Under the pieces are notes generated by a model that saw nothing but the letters and a program-made list of their open reading frames with translations, had not been told where the DNA came from and did no database searches. A program made the translations under genes and the position numbers. A stretch of 34,217 bases of DNA from Anaerolineae bacterium (GTDB taxonomy: Bacteria; Chloroflexota; Anaerolineae; Anaerolineales; Villigracilaceae): NCBI GenBank assembly GCA_018648605.1, contig JABGQU010000016.1:1-34217 (forward strand). The letters are read 5' to 3'. Shown here piece by piece: positions 15,708 to 23,923 of the stretch (position 1 is its first letter; the number at the start of each line of letters is the position of its first letter).

Positions 15708-16118
15708 CTAAGCTGTTGCGTCGCCGGAAGTTTTTTTCTTCTTCTTGGTGGGTTTCTTTGCTGCTTCAACAACGCCTTTGCCACGTTCTTTTGCGGTCTC
15801 TACAACTTCCTTGCTGCGTACTTTGGTGGTTTCTACAACTTCCTTGCCGCGTTCAACAACGACCTGACCGCGATCCTTAAGTTCTTTTGCCAATTCATCT
15901 GCGCGCGCTCTTGCTTCGGCAGCCGCAGCTTCTGCGCGGGCAACAGCTTCTTCAGCAGTTTGCGCAGCTTTGTCTTTTAGTTCAATGCCGCGTTCTTTGA
16001 GCAGAGTGCGGGTCTCTTCACCAGATTGCGGGGCGAAAAGTAGCGCTGCAACTGCACCAGTGAGACCACCGACAATAAACCCAACTAAAAATGCTCCAAA
16101 TTCGTCACGATCAGACAT
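15708..16118 (-). CDS. YtxH-domain protein with Lys/Ala-rich helical tail
   Basis: A 136-residue protein. The YtxH motif is at the N-terminus: a glycine-rich membrane helix GFIVGGLTGAVAALLFAP (about 13-30) followed by QSGEETR. The rest is a long amphipathic helix with quasi-repeats (KEVVETTK, KEVVETAK, KGVVEAAK) and a Lys-rich tail, like apolipoprotein or LEA-type helices. Such proteins are stress- or envelope-associated with no known enzymatic role. AGGAGAGAG lies just before the ATG, a strong ribosome site. The 30-nt gap to the DUF948-like gene upstream suggests one transcript; DUF948 and YtxH genes are often paired in Gram-positive genomes. Confidence 0.85.
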   Translation of the reverse strand: MSDRDEFGAFLVGFIVGGLTGAVAALLFAPQSGEETRTLLKERGIELKDKAAQTAEEAVARAEAAAAEARARADELAKELKDRGQVVVERGKEVVETTKVRSKEVVETAKERGKGVVEAAKKPTKKKKKTSGDATA

Positions 16119-16148
16119 AATACTCTCTCCTTTTTTGAAAGTAAGTGT

Positions 16149-16598
16149 TTAGTTAATTTTTCGTTTGATACCAAGTAATTCTAAAACACGTTGCAAGCCA
16201 GCGAGGTTTGCGTTCAATTTGACCACTGGTTCAATCATGTTTTCGCTAAGAAAGGCAGTCGTACCGCGCAAAGTGTGGACAGTTTCGTTAGTCGCGTCCA
16301 TGATCGGTTTGATCTCGTTTTGCAGCAAATTCATCAGACTCGCAATTTGAACGATCAAGATAATCAGTGCTGCGCCAATTAGGAGTGACTCAAAAGCCAT
16401 CACGATGATAAATATATCGCGAACCTTTGCTGTTTGCGTTGGTTCTGCTTGAAAAAGGGCAATAATGCCCCATACAAATAGACCAATCACAATAACTAAA
16501 AAGATAACTACGCCAATGATGGCACCACGTTGCTCCGATGTGGAGTTTTTCTCATCTTTTTCTTCGGTTTGGGTTGGTTCTGTTCTTTCCTCAGTCAT
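16149..16598 (-). CDS. DUF948-like membrane protein
   Basis: A 149-residue protein. An acidic Thr/Glu/Lys-rich N-terminus (1-24) precedes two membrane helices (about 25-48 and 62-88) and a helical C-terminus (NEIKPIMDATNETVHTLRGTTAF) resembling the DUF948/methyl-accepting-like coiled region. Its partner is the YtxH gene 30 nt downstream. The start is leaderless by prediction: TGC-TATAAT, then AACAAC, then ATG, with no ribosome site. A function is not known; pairing with YtxH suggests a stress or envelope role. Confidence 0.7.
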   Translation of the reverse strand: MTEERTEPTQTEEKDEKNSTSEQRGAIIGVVIFLVIVIGLFVWGIIALFQAEPTQTAKVRDIFIIVMAFESLLIGAALIILIVQIASLMNLLQNEIKPIMDATNETVHTLRGTTAFLSENMIEPVVKLNANLAGLQRVLELLGIKRKIN

Positions 16599-16604
16599 GT
16601 TGTT

Positions 16605-16613
16605 ATTATAGCA
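16605..16613 (-). promoter_or_regulatory. extended -10 box giving a leaderless DUF948-like transcript
   Basis: The minus strand has TGC-TATAAT, 6 nt, ATG (16598). The extended TGn motif makes up for a poor -35 box. Confidence 0.55.
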
Positions 16614-16694
16614 TAATTGGCTGCTTCGCTATTATCAAGAATTGATTGTTTTTTCAAATAAGTGAATTGCGACCGAACTTATCTTGTGGTAGTA

Positions 16695-16710
16695 TAAGAA
16701 GTACTTCTTA
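16695..16710 (+). promoter_or_regulatory. palindromic operator over the -10 region of the XRE-cupin gene
   Basis: TAAGAAGTACTTCTTA is a perfect 16-bp palindrome. It overlaps a -10-like TATAAG (16693-16698) and lies 14 nt before the ATG at 16724, a natural place for autorepression by the encoded XRE protein. Confidence 0.55.
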
Positions 16711-16723
16711 AAGGGAATAAATT

Positions 16724-17374
16724 ATGGATTTATACAAGAAAAATGCACTTTCAGTTAATGTAGGCGTAAGATTGCGTGCTTTGCGTGAAGAGAGAAAAAT
16801 CTCTATTCGTGGTTTAGCCCGTAAGAGCAGTCTCTCAGCAAATGCCTTGAGTATGATTGAGCGTGGGAAAACATCCCCTTCGGTAAGCACACTCTATAAA
16901 TTAGCTGACGCGCTAGGGCTTCCAATTACTACATTCTTTGGCGAAGAGGTCGAAAAAAATTCTGTTGTTTTTCTAAAATCTGATGAGCGGACCCGTGTCC
17001 CTTTTCCGCGTGGAACCTGGGAAGGCTTAGGTGGGGAGCATTTTGTAGGCCATGTTGAGCCATTTGTTCTCACGCTTGAGAGTGGTGCAAATAGTGGTTT
17101 GCATACGATTGTTCATACCGGTCATGAATTCGTTTTTTGTCTGCGTGGGCAATTAGAATATCAGGTCGAAGATAAATATTACTTACTAGAACCGGGAGAT
17201 AGCCTCATGTTTTCGGCACGTTTGCGTCATCGCTGGCGTAATACTGGTGGAACAGTGACCAATGCGCTTTTCTTGCTGTCTGGTTTTGCAGAAGGAGAAC
17301 GTCCGAGTCATATGCATTTGACAAAAGGGAAGAAATCTGACGAGAGTAAGGAAAGCGAAAGTGGTTCGGAATAG
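16724..17374 (+). CDS. XRE-family regulator with C-terminal cupin
   Basis: A 216-residue transcription factor. The helix-turn-helix (about 14-68) includes SIRGLARKSSLSANALSMIERGKTSPS. The cupin domain (about 95-195) includes HTIVHTGHEFVFCLRGQLEY and LEPGDSLMFSARLRHRWRN, with His residues that could hold a metal or ligand. Family members (PuuR, SutR-like) sense small metabolites and regulate neighbouring genes. The C-terminus is charged. AAAGGGAA lies before the ATG, and a perfect palindrome overlaps the promoter. The convergent sulfur/cytochrome operon ends just downstream, but nothing shows that this protein controls it. Confidence 0.9.
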   Translation: MDLYKKNALSVNVGVRLRALREERKISIRGLARKSSLSANALSMIERGKTSPSVSTLYKLADALGLPITTFFGEEVEKNSVVFLKSDERTRVPFPRGTWEGLGGEHFVGHVEPFVLTLESGANSGLHTIVHTGHEFVFCLRGQLEYQVEDKYYLLEPGDSLMFSARLRHRWRNTGGTVTNALFLLSGFAEGERPSHMHLTKGKKSDESKESESGSE

Positions 17375-17407
17375 CTTCAAATACAGTTTTTCATTAAACT
17401 CAATAAT

Positions 17408-17445
17408 AAAAGTGCCTTCTGCATTATCAGAAGGCACTTTTTATA
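17408..17445. terminator. terminator between the XRE-cupin gene and the YedE operon
   Basis: A 14-bp perfect stem, AAAAGTGCCTTCTG with CAGAAGGCACTTTT, and a 6-nt loop. It is flanked by A and T tracts and can serve both convergent transcripts. Confidence 0.85.
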
Positions 17446-17471
17446 CTTATTAGATGAGTAAGCTGGAAATC

Positions 17472-18713
17472 TTACCCGCAGCCACCGCCAGACGGGGCTC
17501 GTTTTAGTTCCATCTTAATCTTGGGTGCGTATTCAATATCCTCGAAATGTTCCGGCTCTGGGTATGCAGCTGGGCAAGATGCACCGAGCGCAGCAGTGAA
17601 CTCAAACCGAAGCTCCTCGTCTACAAAAAAATCTTTTTCTCCAGCACAGAAACCTTCTTCATATTCAGTTGAAAAAGTTTCTAGCCACAGATTGATGCCG
17701 CCTTCAAGGATGTAGACATTCGGCACTGATTCTGCGACGAGATATTTCCACGCCTCGGTGGCATCTGTTTCATCATTACTGACAACTACAAAGAGTGTAT
17801 TTGCAGGCTCAAGGTGGAATTCGCTAATCAATGGAGGCAACTGTTCGATAGTTATATTCTGTGCGTTATAAATATGGAAGATATTGTAGTCACTTTCGGA
17901 ACGAACATCCAGCACGACGAGATTGAGTTTATGCTCGTGGAAATTATGTAGTAGTTCGGCAGGATGAATTTGGAATTCGCGGGCATCCAGTTGGGGCTGC
18001 CTAACAGGTTCAATTAAATTCCAGCGATCTGTGGCAGTAGGCTGTCCTACGAAAGCGATCACAGATGCTGCTACAACGAAAACAACCGCGCCGATGTAGC
18101 GACCTTTTGGTTCGCTGTTGGGTGCTTTCCCGCCAATGCTTCTCTCAAGTTTTTCGCCGCCCCAGAACATGAAGAGCGCCATAAGTGTCACAAGAATAAC
18201 GATCACGCCAGTGGGGAGATCGAAAACATCCATAAGTGTTAGACGCCCAAAGTAGCTTCCATTGAAGAAGTAGGTGATCTTATGCTCGGTCTCTCCGAAA
18301 ATGAAGACGCCGACCAAGCCGCCCAGCACGAAAAGAATACCGTCGATCTTAAGGGTTGCCAGAGCTGTAAGGGATGTTCCCGGGCAGAAACCACCGAGGA
18401 TAAAACCAACGCCCATAATTAAGCCGCCGACAATACCAGACCAAAGATAGGTCGGGTTGACCCAGATCAGATTGTAATCAAGCAAGCCAATAGCGGATGC
18501 GCCAAAGATCAGGAGCATTGCAACAACGATGGCAGTGAAAAAAACTTTGAAAACACGCAAATCCTTGAAGTAAAACTGCTTTGCCAGCAAGGTAGACTTG
18601 TTGAAGCCGGAGCTTTCAAGCACATAGCCAAAGGCGAGTCCAATTAGTAAGAAAACCAAATAGGCGATAAGTTTGCCATAGGTGGGTTCAAGAGCGAGAG
18701 GAAAAGGAATCAT
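17472..18713 (-). CDS. YeeE/YedE sulfur-transport half fused to a degenerate rhodanese domain
   Basis: A 413-residue membrane protein. The N-terminal part (1-225) has about seven helices and the conserved YeeE/YedE motif GGFCPGTS with Cys110. In TsuA-type transporters such cysteines pass thiosulfate across the membrane. A rhodanese-like domain follows (about 245-345, LVVLDVRSESDYNIFH), but the position of its catalytic cysteine holds Ser312 (VVVSNDETDA). It therefore cannot form the usual persulfide. Further cysteines sit at 356, 380 and in the C-terminal GGGCG (412), which might take over sulfur relay. It is the last gene of a five-gene operon, 13 nt after a second YedE half. The rhodanese part is on the side reached after the last helix; its sidedness is uncertain. 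Confidence 0.88.
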   Translation of the reverse strand: MIPFPLALEPTYGKLIAYLVFLLIGLAFGYVLESSGFNKSTLLAKQFYFKDLRVFKVFFTAIVVAMLLIFGASAIGLLDYNLIWVNPTYLWSGIVGGLIMGVGFILGGFCPGTSLTALATLKIDGILFVLGGLVGVFIFGETEHKITYFFNGSYFGRLTLMDVFDLPTGVIVILVTLMALFMFWGGEKLERSIGGKAPNSEPKGRYIGAVVFVVAASVIAFVGQPTATDRWNLIEPVRQPQLDAREFQIHPAELLHNFHEHKLNLVVLDVRSESDYNIFHIYNAQNITIEQLPPLISEFHLEPANTLFVVVSNDETDATEAWKYLVAESVPNVYILEGGINLWLETFSTEYEEGFCAGEKDFFVDEELRFEFTAALGASCPAAYPEPEHFEDIEYAPKIKMELKRAPSGGGCG

Positions 18714-18726
18714 GATTTAGCTCCTG

Positions 18727-19296
18727 TTAATTCCAAAGTTTACGGAGGGGATAGGCTAGTGCGTAGGCACCGCCAAAGATGGCAAACATGACCACCCAGC
18801 TTCCAGCAGAAAGGGTTGCGCCGCCAGAGAGAGCTTGTCCGGATGTGCAGCCACGAGCGAGACGGGCACCGTAAGTGAAGAGAATGCCGCCAACGAAAGC
18901 AATGATCCAGCGTGTGCGATTGGATATGTTTGGACCTTTATTGGTCTCAAATTTAACACGTCCGTTGATGAGCCCGGAGATGAACCCGCCGATGATCACG
19001 CCAGTGCTGACCAATACGATCCAGTTATCCAGCGGATTAAGTGGTCCGCCAGCCATCTTGATCAGATAAGGTACGCGGTTTACATGTTCGGGTGCAACCA
19101 GATCGGTGAGATAGGCTACATAGCGACTCAAGCCCCCCGATGCCCCCAGACCATTTCCGGTCAGGAAGAAAGATGCAAAGAGCACGATACCGAGAAATAC
19201 GCCGCCGACATAGGCGTTCCAATAATTCTTGGATTCTCGCTTGAAGAGTTTTTTGAAAAAAGACACTTTTGGTTGAGCAGGTGTTTCTGTAGTCAT
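18727..19296 (-). CDS. YeeE/YedE-family sulfur-transport half
   Basis: A 189-residue membrane protein with about four to five helices. The family motif ARGCTSGQALSGG carries Cys150, equivalent to the second relay cysteine of YedE transporters. With the next gene (GGFCPGTS) it forms a split pair. The ATG at 19296 has a perfect AGGAGG 9 nt upstream, inside the end of the cytochrome gene; a longer frame from 19338 would start before that site and is rejected. The stop of the cytochrome gene is 1 nt away, so translation is coupled. Inferred role: moving thiosulfate or sulfide-level sulfur made or used by the cytochromes. Confidence 0.88.
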   Translation of the reverse strand: MTTETPAQPKVSFFKKLFKRESKNYWNAYVGGVFLGIVLFASFFLTGNGLGASGGLSRYVAYLTDLVAPEHVNRVPYLIKMAGGPLNPLDNWIVLVSTGVIIGGFISGLINGRVKFETNKGPNISNRTRWIIAFVGGILFTYGARLARGCTSGQALSGGATLSAGSWVVMFAIFGGAYALAYPLRKLWN

Positions 19297-19297
19297 A

Positions 19298-22051
19298 TTA
19301 GGATTCCTCCTGAGAGTGGGTGTGTACTTCGACTTCATCCCATCCCATAATCATGGACTTGATGCCAGCCATTGGGGTATGCCCTGTGGTGGTCAAGTAA
19401 ACATGCAGTACGATAAATGAGCCAAATGTCCAGGCAACTAACGTGTGGAAAGGAGCAAGGAAAGGTAGCCCGCCCATTTTGGCAGCTAATTCAGGCAAGC
19501 GTTGTGCGCCCCAGATCATGATGCCGGTAATCCCCTGCAAAGGTAGCAGTACATTCAGAATACCAAAATAAGTGATCTGTTGTAGGGGGTTCAGTTTGCG
19601 TTTGGTTGTCTTCTCGAAGGGGTGTTCTTCTCCTTTGAAGATGCCATTCAGATAGAATTTTGCCTGACCAATTGTCTGGTCGAAGAAACCGCGTGGGCGT
19701 GGCAGGTACTGTTGAATTTCACCGCTAGCCAGATGATAGAAGAGCGAAAGGAATGCGTTGATTGCCAGAATAGCAGCCAGTACATTGTGGACAATGACCA
19801 CACCGTCGAAGCCGAAGATACCAAAACTATTTGGTTTGTGGATGACTAAGCCGGTAAAGAGCAGGATGACGATCGCAGCCGTCTGGAGCCAATGCCAGAG
19901 ACGCTCATATACCGAATACATATAGACTTCCTTCGTCTCGTGCGCAGGTTGGGGGTTGCGTATTGCAGAATAAACGCGGAGCCCACCGTGAGCAACTACC
20001 CCTAATAAGACAGCGATAAACATCGCAATGCCGACCCAGTCGATCCAGCCAACAGAATCGTGACCAAGAATGTATAAGTCTTGGTTAATGCTGGCGGGTT
20101 TGTAGTAGAGTGCGCCATCTTCGCCCGAATAGATTTCGCCGGTAAAAGAGATATTGCTATCTTTTACGAATTCAGGCATATTGTCGCCGGGTGTATACGA
20201 TGCGATTTGGATCGGCTCTGTAATGCGTGATTCTTCTCCATGGCATGCAGTGCAATCTTTTGTCGCCCAATCGCGGGCGGCAACGTCATGGCTAACGGTG
20301 TAAGGCTGTACTTCGCCAACAATTTGGGGCGTATCTAAGCCTAAGAGCGTCAAACGTGTGGCGACGAACGCTTCTTTTTCAGGAGTGTCGATGCGCAATT
20401 CTTCTTTTGAGAGTATGCCGTCTTCGTCAGCGTCAAAGCGGAGCATAATGCCTGGATGATAGTCACCGTTTTCGAGATAAGCTGCTTCGAGATCAGCAAG
20501 GCGTACGGGGCGCTCGGGATTTCCATAAACCCAGAACCAAGTTGTAATCAAGTTGTGAGGCGAGAGGCTTGTTGTCCCGCCTGCAATGGTACGAGGGAGT
20601 AAAACGGGGGTATATCCGGTGATGAGAGTGCCTATTTCGGTTACATCGCCGCCTTCAGTGCCACGACATTCTGTTGGGGCACTGCTATCCAATGTAATTA
20701 CAGTCCAATCGTGTTGTTCGTTGGCAGAGGAGTAGAGTTGCGGGATGTGACACGATTCGCAGCTTAGCGCACTCATATGGCGGTCTTGGTAAGGCAGCCA
20801 GTCATGTGTTTGGGTTGTGTCATGACATGAGTCGCAGCGGCGCATGGTGTTCTCAAGGTTAGGGGCAATAGTGCCTTGAGCGCTATCTCCGCGTGCAAAT
20901 TGGTGTAATGGGCGTTGGAGATATTCTCCAATATCAACGCGTCGTGGATCAAAGATCAGATGGTCGGGCTTGAGCGCGTTGCTTTCTTCGTAGTACATTG
21001 GGTTGTTTACTGAGTAATGGCAGTCGGTACATTCTAGTAAGCGCTCGGCGTGAATATCCCATGGGCGAGAAAGAGTTTCTTTGTTTGCAAGGTTCATGCC
21101 AGAGTCGGAGAGGCGCTGTGGTGAAATAATCTGTCCGGTTGTAATGGTGCTCCAGCGATCAGGGGTGCAACCAGAAAGCATAAGAGGATCTTCAATATCA
21201 GCATGAACCAAGCCATGGCAAAGTCCACAATTATCGTTGCTGGGACCTTGGATATCGATCAGTCCTTCGAGAAGTTCACCTGTTTCAGAAAAAGCTTCTT
21301 CGTTCCAGGTGTAGCTTCCGTAGCTGGCTTTGACGAGATCGGTGTTGAGCAGAGTGGCTGTATTTGCCCAGCCGAATTTGCCTTCTTGTAAAGCTTCAAT
21401 GCGTGCATCATTGTTGGGGTTAGGAATGTGGCAGAGGAAGCAGTTCATTTCGACAACGCCCGATTCTTCCCAGTCCCATTTGACGCGTTTGCCTGTTTGG
21501 GAATCTATGATGCTGGTTTCGAGGTTGGTTGTGCGTACAGGAAGGTCTGTAAGTAATGTTTCGCCATCACGCGCGTAGACGGCGGGACCGCCACCAGTGT
21601 GACGTGCGCCGTAGAACTGTACCCAGGCGGGGGTGGTGAGATCAATAAGATCATCGCCCTCGGGAGAGAGATAGCGATAAGTGAGTGGATTCCATTTCCC
21701 AAAGAAGCCTGGGGATGTATCCCATTCACGTTCACTGGGGGTGCTGCCCGCACTGGTGATTTCATTCAATCCCATATTTGCATGATAGCTATGGTTTTCA
21801 ATGAATTCGGTATCATGGCAGACACCACAGGTATTCATGGTTGAAATTGATAGCCCGGTTTCAAGGACATTTTCGCCGTTTACATCCAGTAAGGTGATCG
21901 GAGGGTGCAAAGGGGATGTTTGCGAGACGACGGGCGCATCGGCTTTATCTGCGAAGGCACTTTGGCTTGTCCAGGCAATGCCCAGCACAAGGAAAACAAG
22001 TGCCAGTGTGCCGAGAATTTGGCGATAAGTAGGTTTATGTTTATTAGGCAT
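19298..22051 (-). CDS. heptaheme cytochrome c fused to b561-type cytochrome b, with an EF-hand loop
   Basis: A 917-residue fusion. A Sec signal peptide (1-34, cleavage after SAFA) leads to an extracytoplasmic part with seven CXXCH heme sites, at 75, 204, 275, 341, 406, 431 and 600. A canonical EF-hand loop, DADEDGILSKEE (540-551), lies between hemes 6 and 7 and should bind calcium. From about 665 there are five membrane helices of the b561/thiosulfate-reductase cytochrome b type, with candidate heme ligands His720, His738, His755, His773 and His883. The protein could pass electrons between the quinone pool and hemes outside the cell, with the octaheme OTR-like protein as partner. The ATG at 22051 is chosen over a TTG at 22069, because AGGA lies between them. 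The octaheme gene ends 33 nt upstream. Confidence 0.9.
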   Translation of the reverse strand: MPNKHKPTYRQILGTLALVFLVLGIAWTSQSAFADKADAPVVSQTSPLHPPITLLDVNGENVLETGLSISTMNTCGVCHDTEFIENHSYHANMGLNEITSAGSTPSEREWDTSPGFFGKWNPLTYRYLSPEGDDLIDLTTPAWVQFYGARHTGGGPAVYARDGETLLTDLPVRTTNLETSIIDSQTGKRVKWDWEESGVVEMNCFLCHIPNPNNDARIEALQEGKFGWANTATLLNTDLVKASYGSYTWNEEAFSETGELLEGLIDIQGPSNDNCGLCHGLVHADIEDPLMLSGCTPDRWSTITTGQIISPQRLSDSGMNLANKETLSRPWDIHAERLLECTDCHYSVNNPMYYEESNALKPDHLIFDPRRVDIGEYLQRPLHQFARGDSAQGTIAPNLENTMRRCDSCHDTTQTHDWLPYQDRHMSALSCESCHIPQLYSSANEQHDWTVITLDSSAPTECRGTEGGDVTEIGTLITGYTPVLLPRTIAGGTTSLSPHNLITTWFWVYGNPERPVRLADLEAAYLENGDYHPGIMLRFDADEDGILSKEELRIDTPEKEAFVATRLTLLGLDTPQIVGEVQPYTVSHDVAARDWATKDCTACHGEESRITEPIQIASYTPGDNMPEFVKDSNISFTGEIYSGEDGALYYKPASINQDLYILGHDSVGWIDWVGIAMFIAVLLGVVAHGGLRVYSAIRNPQPAHETKEVYMYSVYERLWHWLQTAAIVILLFTGLVIHKPNSFGIFGFDGVVIVHNVLAAILAINAFLSLFYHLASGEIQQYLPRPRGFFDQTIGQAKFYLNGIFKGEEHPFEKTTKRKLNPLQQITYFGILNVLLPLQGITGIMIWGAQRLPELAAKMGGLPFLAPFHTLVAWTFGSFIVLHVYLTTTGHTPMAGIKSMIMGWDEVEVHTHSQEES

Positions 22052-22084
22052 ATTGCATTCTTTCCTCAAATATTTTGATGCTGT

Positions 22085-23539
22085 TTAGTTGTTCTCGCGG
22101 AAACGTCCACCCCAGTCGATGGGGTCGCCGTAGTAGCCGAGGGCTTCCCAGTCCATGCGACCATTTTCGCCGTGGCAATAATCACAAGTGAGAGCCTTTT
22201 CTGCTGGACGTACCGTGTGTGTAACGGGCCAATACATCCAGGTTTCGGTAAAGCCATATTCGCCGCTGTAATCCAAGCCGACAATGTCAGAGCCAATTTC
22301 AAGCGCGGAAGTCCAATCAAAGGTGGTCCAAAAGCCATCGTCTCGTGCGGTAAGTGGTTGCAAGAGAATATTATTGACAGTATCGTAAGGTTGTTTGGCG
22401 ATATGAACTTTGAAGGGAAAGATCATGGCAGTCGGATCGTCGATGTCGCCAGCGGGCAAGTTGATCATGGTTGGTTTGCTGGGGTCCATCTTGTCGCCGA
22501 GTAGATAGCGATATTCCAGATTGCCGTTGAACCAGGCATAGGTGGGAGTGAAGTTTGTGTCGTACTCAAAGGAGCCTTTGATCTTAAGGTAGGTATGGAC
22601 GTTTTCTTCAATAGAATCATTGCCGGCGGTTGACCAGTCCCAATAAACCTTGGTAGGCTCTTGCGTACCAATATCGGGAATATGGCAAGTCTGGCAAGCA
22701 ACGGTACGAGTATGGGCGTTGACCCGCTCATCTCCGTGCAGGTCAAGATCATGGCAATTTGTGCAGTAAACCTGTTCTTCAGGTTTAACTTGATAATTAT
22801 CTGGCACTAAGCGACCAAGAATTTTATGGTCTTCAGTAAAGTGACAGTCGGTGCATTGGAAATCCAAACCACCCATATGAACATCAAGATTTTCTTCCGG
22901 GAAGTAAAGGTGCTCGTTCAACTCACCATGTTTGACCGCGTTTCCCCCGCCACCATCAAAGTGGCAAGCGCCACAATTTTCGCGTGTGGGGTTTTGAACA
23001 CTCCGTGCTGCGGCAAGCAGGTCAACACTTTCGAGAGGGTAGCCATACTCGCCTTTGCCGTAGAGATTGCTATCTGCATGGCAGGCCAGGCAGTCTACAT
23101 TGGTGGGTTCTTGGAAATCAAAATTAGCATCTTCCCAGCCATATCCAACGTGGCAGGTAGTGCATTTCTTTTGGTTGCCCTGGATACCAATACAGAAATT
23201 GTTGATCTGATTTTTCTTGCCGATAGTAAATGTGCCTTCGCGCCAGGGAACTTCAGTAGGTTCACTTTCCCACGTCCAATGGCTGGTGCCCATAATTTCA
23301 TAGGCAGCCTCTTCGTGGCATTCCATGCAGACGCGGGTGACATCTGCTCCGGTTTCAAAATTGCCTTGAATAATGGCTGAGTGATCAGTGTGTGGCAAGT
23401 GCAAGGGGAGTTCCGCCCACGGATCTTTTTTCTGTTCAGCATTCTTTGGCAGGAAATAAACGATAGGAATGACGATAATCGTGAGCGTAATGAGAAGCCC
23501 AAAAATCCAAACACGTTTTTTATTCTTCATATTTTTCAT
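22085..23539 (-). CDS. octaheme cytochrome c, tetrathionate reductase (OTR) family
   Basis: A 484-residue cytochrome with an N-terminal membrane anchor (about 11-30) and eight CXXCH sites, at 71, 126, 150, 189, 229, 259, 282 and 452. Spacing and sequence match the OTR family of Shewanella. The segment TFTIGKKNQINNFCIGIQ (103-120) before heme 2 contains Lys108/Lys109; one is the likely lysine ligand of the active-site heme, as known for OTR. OTR reduces tetrathionate in vitro and also nitrite and hydroxylamine, so the true substrate here is open. The protein acts outside the membrane. Its ATG overlaps the ArsR stop (ATGA), so it is co-translated with the regulator. The heptaheme/cytochrome b fusion follows and could supply electrons from quinol. 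Confidence 0.9.
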   Translation of the reverse strand: MKNMKNKKRVWIFGLLITLTIIVIPIVYFLPKNAEQKKDPWAELPLHLPHTDHSAIIQGNFETGADVTRVCMECHEEAAYEIMGTSHWTWESEPTEVPWREGTFTIGKKNQINNFCIGIQGNQKKCTTCHVGYGWEDANFDFQEPTNVDCLACHADSNLYGKGEYGYPLESVDLLAAARSVQNPTRENCGACHFDGGGGNAVKHGELNEHLYFPEENLDVHMGGLDFQCTDCHFTEDHKILGRLVPDNYQVKPEEQVYCTNCHDLDLHGDERVNAHTRTVACQTCHIPDIGTQEPTKVYWDWSTAGNDSIEENVHTYLKIKGSFEYDTNFTPTYAWFNGNLEYRYLLGDKMDPSKPTMINLPAGDIDDPTAMIFPFKVHIAKQPYDTVNNILLQPLTARDDGFWTTFDWTSALEIGSDIVGLDYSGEYGFTETWMYWPVTHTVRPAEKALTCDYCHGENGRMDWEALGYYGDPIDWGGRFRENN

Positions 23540-23901
23540 ATTCTGTCCTGTTCGTTATGTTTGTAAATATTTTGTTGACTCTCTACCAAGCTTGCTCGGT
23601 AGGTGAGCCGATCGTTCAATACTTTGCGAAGTAAATTAAGCGCTTCGATAATGCGTTCGTCGGTAAGACTGTAGTAAATATATAGGCCATCTCTTTCACC
23701 ATTCACCAAACCTTGTTGGCGTAATAGCTTCAAGTGACGAGATGCGGTTGGCTGGGGTAAATTTAAATATTCTGCCAACTCGTTTACATTACGCGGAGAA
23801 TCTGAAAGCGCATAGATTATCAAAATGCGCACAGGGTCTGCCAAGCCGCTGCAAATGCCAGCGTGTAATTCAGTAATTTCTTCGCGTAAGTTCTTCGACA
23901 T
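23536..23901 (-). CDS. ArsR-family transcriptional regulator
   Basis: A 121-residue winged-helix regulator. It has the ArsR core LADPVRILIIYALSDSP, the recognition helix NLPQPTASRHLKLLRQQGLV and the wing GERDGLYIYYSL. It has a single cysteine (Cys17, in GICSGLADP), so it lacks the cysteine pair of ArsR/SmtB metal sensors and of BigR/SqrR persulfide sensors; a one-cysteine or haem/redox-type response is possible. It heads the cytochrome/YedE operon. The inverted repeat at 23926-23947 between its -35 and -10 boxes is the obvious operator for repression of the whole operon. Its stop overlaps the octaheme start. Confidence 0.9.
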   Translation of the reverse strand: MSKNLREEITELHAGICSGLADPVRILIIYALSDSPRNVNELAEYLNLPQPTASRHLKLLRQQGLVNGERDGLYIYYSLTDERIIEALNLLRKVLNDRLTYRASLVESQQNIYKHNEQDRI

Positions 23902-23923
23902 GCCAGTACCTTTCTTTTGTTTT

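Noticed and set aside
16724-23901. XRE-cupin protein as regulator of the cytochrome operon
   Set aside because: Its palindrome TAAGAAGTACTTCTTA does not occur in the operon promoter; the genes are convergent and separated by a terminator, and the operon has its own ArsR gene and operator.
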